Positions 1 to 8,498 of a stretch of 64,000 nt of DNA are shown in pieces. Under the pieces are notes generated by a model that was given only the letters and a program-made list of their open reading frames with translations, was not told the origin of the DNA and made no database searches. The position numbers and the translations under genes are program-made. Every line of letters begins with the position of its first letter. Within the stretch, counting starts at the first letter, position 1. This DNA comes from JADKAC01 sp964492065. Lineage in GTDB: Bacteria; Bacteroidota; Bacteroidia; Chitinophagales; BACL12. Location: positions 62,001 to 126,000 of the forward strand of contig CAZBHH010000001.1 of NCBI GenBank assembly GCA_964492065.1. Direction: 5' to 3'.

Positions 1-872
1 TGTATCCCCAATCTCTCCGTAATATTCCACCCGCCAATAATTACGACAGCATCGGTTTGATTCTCAAGATAACCTCTAAACGAGGCGCCTAAAAATAAAT
101 TGTTTTTATAGTCGAGCAGCAGGTTCACGTCTGCCATACTCTCAATAACATCCGATTTAAAAAGAACGGTAGGCCGCAGGTGCCACTTACTGCCAATTTC
201 CTGCGAATAGCCTAAATAAACGTACCCTGTGGGTGAATATTGTATCGAAGTATTCCCGGCGGCAGTAGGGAATTCAAATGCCTGACCCAGTAGGTGCAGT
301 ACCGAGACGCCGGCTTCCAGCTTACCTGATTTCAATGCGATACCCGCATTCAAATCAGGCAGGATATCGCTTACCAGCGTTTCCGGGATGTAATTGTCAT
401 TGTGATCTACCATCCCTTCATAACTCCCCTGCGGTGCGATGAGCTTACTGCCGTTCAGCGCCTGGTAGGCTATTCCGGCCGAAGCTCCCAGGCTCAGAGT
501 AGTGGTTGTACTCAGGCTGACATGATAGGCATAGGCAAGGGCTACGGCGGTGGTTTGCAATTGCCCTGCATTATCATTTACCAGCCTGATACCTGCTCCG
601 CTATGGATGCGGTATAAGGGAAAATGGGAACTCAGCGACTGTGTCTGGGGCGCTCCCGGGATGTCAACCCATTGGCTGCGGGCGTTTACCACACTTACCA
701 CGGCATCCTCCAGCCCTGAAAAAGCAGGGTTAAAAACAGCCGGTGCATTCATATATTGACTGAACTGGGGTTCGTGTTGCGCCCTGACTGCCAATGCGAG
801 AAACGCACCCATAAACAATGCACAACAATGCCTCGACGGATTCAAAACAATGAAATATCGGCCTAATCTCAA
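1..872 (-). CDS. PorP/SprF-family type IX secretion membrane protein (partial)
   Basis: The gene runs off the left edge, so its C-terminal part is missing. From a TTG at 872 the first 32 residues form a signal peptide ending AVRAQ. The mature start reads HEPQFSQYMN followed by FNPAFSG, the hallmark of PorP/SprF outer-membrane beta-barrels. Founding members serve type IX secretion and gliding, but Bacteroidota carry many paralogs, often paired with large T9SS-exported adhesins, so the exact role is open. The TTG start is preferred because AAGGAA lies 5 bases upstream and the TTG overlaps the stop of a short upstream frame (TTGA). An ATG at 812 would leave a truncated signal peptide. It is last in a minus-strand run with a D15 protein, DUF4271 and hemD. 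Confidence 0.85.
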   Translation of the reverse strand, partial: MRLGRYFIVLNPSRHCCALFMGAFLALAVRAQHEPQFSQYMNAPAVFNPAFSGLEDAVVSVVNARSQWVDIPGAPQTQSLSSHFPLYRIHSGAGIRLVNDNAGQLQTTAVALAYAYHVSLSTTTTLSLGASAGIAYQALNGSKLIAPQGSYEGMVDHNDNYIPETLVSDILPDLNAGIALKSGKLEAGVSVLHLLGQAFEFPTAAGNTSIQYSPTGYVYLGYSQEIGSKWHLRPTVLFKSDVIESMADVNLLLDYKNNLFLGASFRGYLENQTDAVVIIGGWNITERLGI

Positions 873-967
873 ATCGTTTCCTTAATTATCCGGTGCAAAA
901 TAATCAATGCTGTTTTCACTTCAAAATCCTGGTTCTTATCCATAGTATTCTGACATCCATTTGACAT
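869..967 (-). CDS. possible 32-residue peptide upstream of the porP-like gene
   Basis: A short frame from an ATG at 967 encodes 32 residues and ends in a TGA that overlaps the TTG start of the porP-like gene as TTGA. The frame stays open for about 30 codons upstream of the ATG before a stop, so a longer form from a rare start is possible. I recognise no family and see no signal peptide or membrane segment. The overlap resembles translational coupling and the same TTGA junction occurs at 22503-22506. It could equally be leader sequence with a chance frame. Confidence 0.25.
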   Translation of the reverse strand: MSNGCQNTMDKNQDFEVKTALIILHRIIKETI

Positions 968-1097
968 GTGTTCGGCGTATTGACCAAACAGCAGGCGCAA
1001 ACCGGTATTTCCTCCGCTGATTCCGCATGCTTCTTAGGTGCCGGCCCGTCTATACGGTCAATCCGGTAGTGTCGAACTTTCCGTATGGCATCGGGAT

Positions 1098-1880
1098 CTA
1101 TTTCTTCTTATTCACAACCGATAAATACTTCTCCAGCGCCATGAAGATGGATGGGGTCTCGGCAGTAGGCGCCGCCACATCCACCCGGATATTATAATTT
1201 TCCAGAGTCTTAAGGGTCAGTTCACCCAAACATGCGATGCGGATATTACCCTGTTTAAAATCGGGGTAATTAAAGAGCAGGCTGTCCACGCCTTTCGGGG
1301 TAAACAGCAATATCATATCAAACTGATCGATTGGTTGTAAATCCTGTAAATCGGTAGGAATAGTTTCATAAATAAACGCCTCGCTGAAATCGGCGTTCTT
1401 CGATATTAGAAACTGGTTGATATTGTCCCGGTGTTCCTGAGCGCAGGGAAATAAAATCTTTTCATTCGGGATATGCTTTGCCATAACCTCAAACAATTCA
1501 TTCTCCTTGCCATTGGATCCATAGAATATTTTCCGCTTTCTAAACTGAATATACTTCTGAAGATACACCGCCACTGCTTCTGAAATACAGAAGTATTTAG
1601 TTTCCTCCGGCATGCGGATACGCAATTCTTCACAAACCCTGAAAAAATGATCTATGGCATTTTTTGAAGTCAGAATAACGGCTGAATATTCCCGTATGTC
1701 AATACGCTGTTTCCTGAATTCTTTAGCCGGGATACCCTCTATTTTAATAAACTGGCGAAACTCGAATTTAACCTTAAACTTTTCGGCAAGGTCTGTATAG
1801 GGATTCTTAGATATTTCAGGTTTAGGTTGTGATACCAGTATTCTCTTTACCGGTGTCATCACCTCATCATAATTAGACAT
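1098..1880 (-). CDS. hemD: uroporphyrinogen-III synthase
   Basis: Cytoplasmic enzyme that closes hydroxymethylbilane with D-ring inversion to give uroporphyrinogen III, the common precursor of heme, siroheme and cobalamin. At 260 residues it has the normal length for the family. Family-like stretches are ILVSQPKPE near the N terminus, VILTSKNAIDHFF around residues 67-79, LLFTPKGVDSLL near 197, and the C-terminal AAPTAETPSIFMAL, which resembles the family's A-x-x-P-T glycine/serine motif. HemD sequences are poorly conserved, so the call rests on this pattern plus context. It starts 12 bases after DUF4271, a pairing common in Bacteroidota. An in-frame ATG at 1859 is an alternative start. No other early heme-synthesis gene is adjacent. 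Confidence 0.88.
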   Translation of the reverse strand: MSNYDEVMTPVKRILVSQPKPEISKNPYTDLAEKFKVKFEFRQFIKIEGIPAKEFRKQRIDIREYSAVILTSKNAIDHFFRVCEELRIRMPEETKYFCISEAVAVYLQKYIQFRKRKIFYGSNGKENELFEVMAKHIPNEKILFPCAQEHRDNINQFLISKNADFSEAFIYETIPTDLQDLQPIDQFDMILLFTPKGVDSLLFNYPDFKQGNIRIACLGELTLKTLENYNIRVDVAAPTAETPSIFMALEKYLSVVNKKK

Positions 1881-1892
1881 TCAACTAATTTT

Positions 1893-2753
1893 TCAGCTGT
1901 TTATTTCTAAGTTGCCGATCACTTTAATAAGTATCAGCAACGGTGCAATTTCCAGGGTGCAAAGATAGATTAAAAAATAAAAGAAGTGAAACCTGGCAAA
2001 TCCTCCCCCTATCTGCACACCTTTTATTATCCGGATTATGTAAACGCAAATCAACACCCCTGCTCCGCAATACAACGCCCATTGCGAAACCGGCGAATCG
2101 GTTGTAGCCATCAGGATGGCAAATGGCAACAGGCAGATACCCGTCATTTGCAGGAGCACCCTCGTGTTGAACCGGAAGAAATTCAATTCCGCTTTAAACG
2201 GATAGATTAATGACAACAGGCCATAGACTAACGAACGGGCAAAATATATAGCGGGAATTAACAGTCCGTAAATTGCAATATCCAAATATTTATTCCCTGA
2301 AATACCGGGGAAACCGTAAGCGCTGAGTAGCTGATACAGGAAAACGGCACTTACCAAAACAAAATTCAGGAAGATCAGCAGGCTGAAAATACCTGCCGAG
2401 AATTCGCGGTCCCGGTAAATTTGCTGCCCCAGGTTTTGATTGACTATCACCGTAATATTCTCGCCAAGCTGGCGAGGGTATTGCACACGCAACAGGGTGA
2501 CATAAGCCAACAACAGCAACAGGATGCACGGTATGATCCATTCCGCCTCTGCACGTCGGGGTTGCATGACCTGTGACGTAACACTGCCTGTTTGCACAAG
2601 CAGGGAATCCATATTTGCAAATCCAAAAGCACTTTCCGCAGCAATGGCAGCAGACGTATCCGCAACAGCGGGCTGAGCAAGCGTATCCACCGTTTGCGCA
2701 TTTGAAAAATGCAAATTCAAAAGAATTACAACTGCAGTAACTGTCTTGCGCAC
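1893..2753 (-). CDS. DUF4271 membrane protein
   Basis: A 286-residue inner-membrane protein of unknown function. It begins with a signal-like segment ending SNAQ at residue 20, then a polar stretch of about 50 residues that probably lies outside the membrane. About six hydrophobic helices follow, including WIIPCILLLLLAYVTLL near 73-90 and a last one ending in ILIKVIGN. The layout matches the Bacteroidota-specific DUF4271 family, usually found beside hemD, so a link to heme synthesis or the envelope is often suspected but not shown. The start is a GTG one base after the stop of the upstream D15 gene, so the two are almost certainly translated from one message. Confidence 0.8.
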   Translation of the reverse strand: MRKTVTAVVILLNLHFSNAQTVDTLAQPAVADTSAAIAAESAFGFANMDSLLVQTGSVTSQVMQPRRAEAEWIIPCILLLLLAYVTLLRVQYPRQLGENITVIVNQNLGQQIYRDREFSAGIFSLLIFLNFVLVSAVFLYQLLSAYGFPGISGNKYLDIAIYGLLIPAIYFARSLVYGLLSLIYPFKAELNFFRFNTRVLLQMTGICLLPFAILMATTDSPVSQWALYCGAGVLICVYIIRIIKGVQIGGGFARFHFFYFLIYLCTLEIAPLLILIKVIGNLEINS

Positions 2754-2754
2754 G

Positions 2755-4539
2755 CTAAAAATAATTTATATACCCAAAATGAATTTTTGCATTTCTGAAT
2801 TGCAATGGCGTAGTTTCAGTTTTCCCCAGCGCATAACTCAATCCGAAAATACCGGCTTTTGTCTCAAAGTTAATACCTGCTCCAAATCCAAGCGGAAATT
2901 CGCAGAGTGCCGGGTTCAGGCTTTCATTGATGGCGTAACCGATATCGGCAAACAACTGCGCAAAGGAATTTCTGGAGAGCAGGTAGCGAAATTCAGTCGT
3001 TATCAGGTAATACGCCGAGGCGGTGACAGATTGTTCGTCGAAGCCCCTCAGGATGCCGTTGCCTCCAATGCGGTACAACTCGTTGCTGAAAATCTGGTCG
3101 TTAAAAATACCGGCGCCTCTGAATCCTGCCAATATTGTCGCATGCGAAAAAATGGGAATAAACCATTGGATTTTAAACTGGTAATTGATGGAGAGCGATC
3201 TCAGGCTGATACTGTCGTACAATGTTTCAAAATCGTAATCGGGAAATGCCGGGTCTGTCAAATCGAGTAAGCTGACATTTTTCTTTATCGTTTTAACGCC
3301 GGCGGAAACCTGGCCCTCCAAAAAGATACCCCGCCTGGGGTTATACAGGTAATCGAGATTTTCATAATGCCCTCCGATTCCATAGGATTTTATTTGCAGA
3401 TCTACATTGGGCGGCAGGCTCTTGTTGGCGAGGACGTAAGCGGTATCCATTTGCAGAATATCCGAATGATAAAAAGCGATAAATCCCTTTACATAGTTGT
3501 TGCCGCGAAAGTGAAACAACACTCCCGCATTTTCTTTTCTCTCTAAAAAGGTCGAATCACGCAGGAACAGGCTGAACCCCAAGTCGAGCCCGACAGGCAG
3601 GGAAGGCAGGTAGGGATACATCAGTGAGGCTTGCAGTTCCTTTGTAGAGCTCTCCAATTGGGTAAACCGCAAATCGAACAATTCGCCGACCGAAAAAATA
3701 TTGTACAAGCGCAAATTGCCGTCGCCCGTCACCAACAGCCTTCCGGTGATTGCGTTATTGGGTAATACGCCGATAACCGCATCGAATTTACTCGCATTCT
3801 TATTGTCGAGAAATGCAACCACCTTGGCTTCATTGCCCAAAAATTCCACCTGGGTGCTGCGCAGAAAATTCGCAAATGGCAATTCCTTTAAACCCAAATC
3901 CACCGCATCGATTAACGCCTGGTTATAAAATTTTCCGTTTTTAATTCCCGTATATTGTGACAAATAGTTTTCGGATAATTGCAAGTCGCCACGCACTTCA
4001 ATGCCTGAAAATTTTATCAACCTGCCCTTATCCAGGCGGAGGGTAGCCGTCAGTGCCGTATCCTGCAATGCTATATCGTCCAGCCAGGTAGTGGCAAATG
4101 GATAACCGTGCATCTCGGCATAGGTAATCAGCGACTGCATCAGCACAAACAACTCCAGGTGATTATAGGGCGCACTCGCAAATTTTTTCTCTTTAAAGCC
4201 CGCTGCGTTCAGGATTAACGGATCTATACTATCGGTTTGCAGGTGTACCCAGTCAATCCGGCGCCCGGTATGCCACCGGATATGCCAAATCGTATCGCTC
4301 TTTGATATGATCTGATAATGTGCCAGCAGGTAACCGGCATGGTATGCAGTGAGCAGCAATTCATTCAGGCTTTTGGCGGCGAGTTGTGCATTGTCGAACA
4401 CGGTATCGGGTGAAAAATTTTTGCCGAAGATTTCCTTGTCAAATTCTCCATCGTCAAACCTGAGCACGCAGGCATCCTGGGAAAAGGATTTCTGGCCCAT
4501 CCAAAGTATCGCAGATAATATGAATAATTTTACAGTCAC
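2755..4539 (-). CDS. Omp85/D15-family outer-membrane protein (BamA/TamA-like)
   Basis: Outer-membrane beta-barrel protein of the Omp85 superfamily, about 594 residues, which inserts or moves proteins or lipids at the outer membrane. A signal peptide ends KSFSQ. Residues about 25-230 are a POTRA-like periplasmic part. The C-terminal half is a D15 barrel with an LRGF motif near residue 497, corresponding to the (V/I)RGF lock on loop 6, and it ends in Phe like most barrel proteins. It is shorter than BamA (about 800 residues), so it is closer to TamA-like or single-copy D15 proteins. The start chosen is GTG at 4539. The longer frame would begin with the TTG that forms the end of the -7 promoter element. 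It heads the run with DUF4271 and hemD. Confidence 0.8.
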   Translation of the reverse strand: MTVKLFILSAILWMGQKSFSQDACVLRFDDGEFDKEIFGKNFSPDTVFDNAQLAAKSLNELLLTAYHAGYLLAHYQIISKSDTIWHIRWHTGRRIDWVHLQTDSIDPLILNAAGFKEKKFASAPYNHLELFVLMQSLITYAEMHGYPFATTWLDDIALQDTALTATLRLDKGRLIKFSGIEVRGDLQLSENYLSQYTGIKNGKFYNQALIDAVDLGLKELPFANFLRSTQVEFLGNEAKVVAFLDNKNASKFDAVIGVLPNNAITGRLLVTGDGNLRLYNIFSVGELFDLRFTQLESSTKELQASLMYPYLPSLPVGLDLGFSLFLRDSTFLERKENAGVLFHFRGNNYVKGFIAFYHSDILQMDTAYVLANKSLPPNVDLQIKSYGIGGHYENLDYLYNPRRGIFLEGQVSAGVKTIKKNVSLLDLTDPAFPDYDFETLYDSISLRSLSINYQFKIQWFIPIFSHATILAGFRGAGIFNDQIFSNELYRIGGNGILRGFDEQSVTASAYYLITTEFRYLLSRNSFAQLFADIGYAINESLNPALCEFPLGFGAGINFETKAGIFGLSYALGKTETTPLQFRNAKIHFGYINYF

Positions 4540-4548
4540 TATGCCGAA

Positions 4549-4556
4549 CAAATTTA
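4549..4556 (-). promoter_or_regulatory. Bacteroidota -7 promoter element (TAAATTTG)
   Basis: TAAATTTG on the minus strand fits the Bacteroidota -7 consensus TAnnTTTG and ends 9 bases before the GTG start of the D15 gene. No clear -33 TTTG was seen. The message would have a very short leader. Confidence 0.5.
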
Positions 4557-4586
4557 ATCACATTCTATTCCCTGCTGCGTGAGCCG

Positions 4587-5714
4587 ATGGCTGGTATTTA
4601 TATTCATATTCCGTTCTGCCGTCAAAAATGCAATTACTGTAATTTTCATTTCAGCACATCGGTAAAACGCATTCCCGAGATGACGGATTGTATTAACCGG
4701 GAAATAGAATTGCGAAAGGATTACTTAAAAAACGAACCTGTTGATTCGGTCTATTTTGGCGGCGGCACGCCATCCTGGATTGGCACGGCGTATATTCAAT
4801 CTATTTTAAATACCCTGCACGAAAATTTTACAATTAGCCCCCTTGCCGAAATCACCTTAGAAGCAAATCCCGACGACGTACAACCGGAGATGCTCGCCAC
4901 ATTGCGCAATTCGGGCATCAATCGCCTGAGTCTGGGTGTTCAATCTTTTTTTAATGCGCACTTGCAATGGATGCATCGGGCGCACAATGCGGAAGATGCA
5001 CATTTAAGTATCCGGCAAATACAACAGGCGGGATTTTCCAATTACTCCGTAGATCTCATTTACGGGTTACCCGGTTTAACGGATGACCAATGGCGTCAAA
5101 ATCTCGAAGTATTGCTAGGCGAAAATGTACCGCATATTTCCTGTTACGCATTGACGGTGGAGCCAAAGACGGAATTGTTTCATACACTGAAGAAAAACAA
5201 AATACCGCCGTTGGACGAGGAGCAATCGGAGCGCCAATACCATATCACCCACAGAATACTCACTGAAAACGGATACGACCACTACGAGATTTCCAATTTT
5301 GCAAAACCCGGTTTCCGGGCGGTGCATAATTCCGCATACTGGGAAGGCAAACACTACCTGGGCATAGGGCCTTCGGCGCATTCTTTCAATGGGGCCTCAA
5401 GGCAGTGGAACGCAAGTAACAACGCATTGTACATGCATGGTATAGGGCAGGGAGTTATCCCGCACGCATATGAATTACTTTCACCGGTGCAGCAGGCAAA
5501 CGAGATGATCATGATTGCATTACGGCAAAGCAGTGGATTAAACCTTACCGGGTTTCAACAGAAATTTGGCACTGCATTTTATAAGGCGCTGTTAAAAAAT
5601 ATCGGGCGCAACACCTCTGCATTCGAAACCGATACCGGAGATAACCTGGTTATTCGGGAATGCAACCGATTCATATCAGATACAATTATCAGCGATTTAT
5701 TTCTGGAAGAATGA
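4587..5714 (+). CDS. hemW: HemW-type radical SAM heme chaperone
   Basis: Cytoplasmic radical SAM protein, long annotated as oxygen-independent coproporphyrinogen III oxidase, whose E. coli and human relatives bind heme and pass it to respiratory enzymes. The [4Fe-4S] motif is C11-x3-C15-x2-C18 in the N-terminal IPFCRQKCNYC. The next position is Asn, so the fourth cysteine that marks true HemN dehydrogenases is absent. YFGGGTPSW near residue 57 and LGVQSFF are the SAM-binding motifs of the family, and the C-terminal HemN domain is complete (375 residues). The gene is divergent from the D15 run and convergent with the S9 peptidase, 4 bases apart at the stops. A role in heme delivery fits the oxidase cluster elsewhere in the window. 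Confidence 0.93.
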   Translation: MAGIYIHIPFCRQKCNYCNFHFSTSVKRIPEMTDCINREIELRKDYLKNEPVDSVYFGGGTPSWIGTAYIQSILNTLHENFTISPLAEITLEANPDDVQPEMLATLRNSGINRLSLGVQSFFNAHLQWMHRAHNAEDAHLSIRQIQQAGFSNYSVDLIYGLPGLTDDQWRQNLEVLLGENVPHISCYALTVEPKTELFHTLKKNKIPPLDEEQSERQYHITHRILTENGYDHYEISNFAKPGFRAVHNSAYWEGKHYLGIGPSAHSFNGASRQWNASNNALYMHGIGQGVIPHAYELLSPVQQANEMIMIALRQSSGLNLTGFQQKFGTAFYKALLKNIGRNTSAFETDTGDNLVIRECNRFISDTIISDLFLEE

Positions 5715-5718
5715 GTAG

Positions 5719-7698
5719 TTATGGGTTTACCCGTGTAGCCGGCATGTGCAAGGCTAAGAACCCGCACATAGCTTTATAAAATTCCAGCCGGTTTTCTTCC
5801 AACCGAAAGCCATGTCCTTCGTTTTCCTTCAGCATATACACGACATGGATGTTCCGGTTGAGCAGCGCATCAACCATTTGCTGCGATTCCAATTCAGTAA
5901 CCCGCGGATCATTAGCTCCCTGAGCAATAAACAACGGCGCCACAATTTTGTCGGCGTGTAATACGGGCGACACCTCGGCAAGCAAAGCGCTGTCTTTAAC
6001 CGGATGACCTATCATTTCATACAGCATTTCCTTTTCGGGTTCCCAATAGGCGGGAAGATTCGCCAGCAGGGTGAAAAGATTAGATGGACCGACGTAATCA
6101 ATGCCGCATGCATAGAGGTCGGGCGTGAATGTCAGACCAGCCAAGGCGGCGTAGCCACCGTAGGATGAACCGTAAATGGCGATGCGTTCGGGATCTGCAA
6201 TCCCCTGTTGAACGAGCCAATTCACACCGTCGGTAAGGTCGTCCTGCATTTTGCGCCCCCACTGTTTAAAACCCGATTCGGAAAACGCCTTGCCATACCC
6301 CCAACTGCCGCGGTAATTTATTTGCAATACCGCATAGCCCCGGCTCGCCAGCATTTGCACTTCGGGTTTGAATCCCCACATATCCCGCGACATGGGGCCG
6401 CCGTGTACAATCATAACTAATGGCATATGCTTACCCTCGCTGTGGATGGGTATCGTCAAATACCCGTGAACAGTCAGGCCGTCTCTGGTATTAAAACTAA
6501 TGGGTTGCATCGGCGACATTTCTTCCGACTGAATACTCTCGTTGAGTATGGCGAGCTGATCCAGTCGGCGATTTACGGCGTTGAACAAATAATACCTCCC
6601 CGGCGATACATCCGAATAAGTCCGCACGATGATATTCTCCTCTTTATCATCTATTGAACTGAAATAAATTTCTTTATTGGGCAATTGCGTTTTAAGGTAT
6701 TCGTAACAGCTATTCAGTTTCGGATCGGTGAACACCGTATTTTTCTTATCTGTGATAAAATAATAAGCAGTCAGCACCTTGCGCCTGCGAGAGCTTTCAG
6801 CCCACCATATATCCACTTCGGGATGTTCGAAAATCAATTCCGGGTGTTGGGGATCAGCCGGGTCAATGCGCACCAACGCCGCTTTATCCCTGTTGAGGTT
6901 TGACAATGCATAGATATGGTAATTGTCCGAGTCGAAGAACATCGGCTGCACCATATCCTTCCAGTTGCTGCTGAGTATGGAGTGAAATGCCGAATCCGGA
7001 TGATTGCGGTACAACAAGTGCGTAATGGTACCCTGCTCCACTGAAACGGCTATCCGCACATTGCCCTTATTGTCGCAAAGCCATTGCGTGATCGGTTTTT
7101 TCAAATTATTGTTGAAGGCGAGTTTGTGCAGAGCGCCCGTCTGTATATTTACCCGGTACGGTTCAAACAGTGCACGGTTATCTTTATTCATGGATATTAT
7201 TACTTCATCTTCCGAATCGGGCAATACATCGATGATATTTATACGCACCCCGTCCAGGTCGGTAATTTGTTTCGTCACGCCCTCAGTAGTCACACTGAAG
7301 AGCTTATAATTTTCATCGCCGTTATTATCCTTAATAAACAACAGGGTGTTGTTGTTCTTCCACAAATAAGCGCTTAAATCGCGGTCGGTTTCCGATGTCA
7401 ACCGGCGGGGCACATCGTCGCCGGTACTGCGAATAAAAATATTCAGGCGATTGTTATACGGCGCCAGGTAAGCAATATATTCCCCATTAGGAGAAATCGT
7501 ATAGGCCGTTTTTTCGGGATTCTTAAAGAAAGATTCAACGGGTATTACACCGCTGTCGTAACTTATCAGGTTGCGGATACCCGCTTCATCGTTAATGACG
7601 GCGGGTGTATCCTCGCTACAGGTTCCACTCATACTCACTATGCACAACAGCAATCCTACAGTGAAACCCAAAAGGGGAATGCGACTTATTTTCTCCAT
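5719..7698 (-). CDS. S9-family prolyl oligopeptidase / acylaminoacyl peptidase, exported
   Basis: Serine peptidase of 659 residues. The N-terminal half (about 45-390) is a beta-propeller with repeated strand patterns. The C-terminal half is an alpha/beta hydrolase with catalytic S512 in GSSYGG, D597 in NDPRV and H629 in EGHGF. Family members trim short peptides, often with proline or blocked N termini. The start at 7698 gives a signal segment ending SMSGTC, which may be a weak lipobox, so a periplasmic or outer-membrane lipoprotein location is likely. An upstream in-frame ATG at 7743 is rejected because it lies before the TATCTTTG promoter element. It stands alone between hemW and the thioredoxin gene. 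Confidence 0.9.
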   Translation of the reverse strand: MEKISRIPLLGFTVGLLLCIVSMSGTCSEDTPAVINDEAGIRNLISYDSGVIPVESFFKNPEKTAYTISPNGEYIAYLAPYNNRLNIFIRSTGDDVPRRLTSETDRDLSAYLWKNNNTLLFIKDNNGDENYKLFSVTTEGVTKQITDLDGVRINIIDVLPDSEDEVIISMNKDNRALFEPYRVNIQTGALHKLAFNNNLKKPITQWLCDNKGNVRIAVSVEQGTITHLLYRNHPDSAFHSILSSNWKDMVQPMFFDSDNYHIYALSNLNRDKAALVRIDPADPQHPELIFEHPEVDIWWAESSRRRKVLTAYYFITDKKNTVFTDPKLNSCYEYLKTQLPNKEIYFSSIDDKEENIIVRTYSDVSPGRYYLFNAVNRRLDQLAILNESIQSEEMSPMQPISFNTRDGLTVHGYLTIPIHSEGKHMPLVMIVHGGPMSRDMWGFKPEVQMLASRGYAVLQINYRGSWGYGKAFSESGFKQWGRKMQDDLTDGVNWLVQQGIADPERIAIYGSSYGGYAALAGLTFTPDLYACGIDYVGPSNLFTLLANLPAYWEPEKEMLYEMIGHPVKDSALLAEVSPVLHADKIVAPLFIAQGANDPRVTELESQQMVDALLNRNIHVVYMLKENEGHGFRLEENRLEFYKAMCGFLALHMPATRVNP

Positions 7699-7709
7699 AG
7701 CCTGTTGTC

Positions 7710-7717
7710 CAAAGATA
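7710..7717 (-). promoter_or_regulatory. -7 promoter element (TATCTTTG) of the S9 peptidase
   Basis: Exact TAnnTTTG match ending 11 bases before the ATG at 7698. It supports that start over the longer frame. Confidence 0.5.
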
Positions 7718-7844
7718 TGACCTCTAACAAAATATGCAGGCATCGAAGTTCTGCCCGATACAGACGTTTAACAGTGTTTAACAGAAATGTGGAAGTATTT
7801 CGAATCCAAACCCAGTTGTTCAAGCTATGGCTTGCTGCGGCGCA

Positions 7845-8345
7845 TTATTTATCCTCCTTTGCCGACAGTTCTTTCAGCTTTTCTTCCAATATATATTCAT
7901 CGCCCTCCACATATCCGCTGTGCGTATCGACGATTACTCCGTTTTGATCTGTGATTACGGTATATGGAACCGTCTGACCATTCAGCATGCGCTGTAAATC
8001 TTTATTCACATCTAACAGTACCGTATATTCCCATGCCTGGCCGTTTACATAGGACTTAACATTGGAAGTCGTCTTTGCATCATCGATCGATACCGCAATG
8101 ATTTCTACATTGTAATCCGCCTGCCAGTCTTCATATAAATCGGCGATATTATTCAATTCCTTCTTACAAGGCGTACACCAGGTAGCCCAGAAATTGAACA
8201 CGGTAATTTTGCCGTTTTCACCGAAGGAGGCGACATTGACCTTATTGCCATTGATATCAAACAATTCGAGTGATGGCAGCTTGTCCTGGGAAAATGCGAA
8301 ATGACTGCCGAGCACGAAGAGAGCGATGGTACTTATAAACTTCAT
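7845..8345 (-). CDS. exported thioredoxin-like protein (TlpA/ResA type)
   Basis: Periplasmic thiol oxidoreductase of 166 residues. A signal peptide ends AFSQ at residue 20. The redox site is W56-C57-T58-P59-C60 in NFWATWCTPC, and the cis-proline region reads VPYTVI. Relatives reduce disulfides in apocytochromes or other exported proteins, or act in an extracytoplasmic thiol relay. The gene is divergent from DUF6029 and Omp28-like genes with about 150 bases between starts, and each side has a TATCTTTG element. The Omp28-like protein also carries a CxxC, so the three may share a redox task in the envelope; this is inference from neighbourhood. Confidence 0.9.
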   Translation of the reverse strand: MKFISTIALFVLGSHFAFSQDKLPSLELFDINGNKVNVASFGENGKITVFNFWATWCTPCKKELNNIADLYEDWQADYNVEIIAVSIDDAKTTSNVKSYVNGQAWEYTVLLDVNKDLQRMLNGQTVPYTVITDQNGVIVDTHSGYVEGDEYILEEKLKELSAKEDK

Positions 8346-8362
8346 TGTATTGATTTAAGAGT

Positions 8363-8370
8363 CAAAGATA
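8363..8370 (-). promoter_or_regulatory. -7 promoter element (TATCTTTG) of the thioredoxin gene
   Basis: Exact TAnnTTTG match on the minus strand, 17 bases before the start of the TlpA-like gene. No good -33 TTTG is visible. Confidence 0.5.
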
Positions 8371-8478
8371 TTATCTCTTGCCAATAATTATGCCATTAAC
8401 GGCTTTTGTTTGACCGAATTCTGAAGGTAATACCCATGTATAAACCGGGTTTTGAGTGATAATTCAGACTCAAGATTT

Positions 8479-8486
8479 TATCTTTG
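8479..8486 (+). promoter_or_regulatory. -7 promoter element (TATCTTTG) of the DUF6029 gene
   Basis: Exact TAnnTTTG match ending 12 bases before the ATG at 8499. A TTTG at 8451-8454 could be the -33 element, with a spacing of 24 bases that is at the long end. Confidence 0.5.
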
Positions 8487-8498
8487 ACCAATCTAAAA

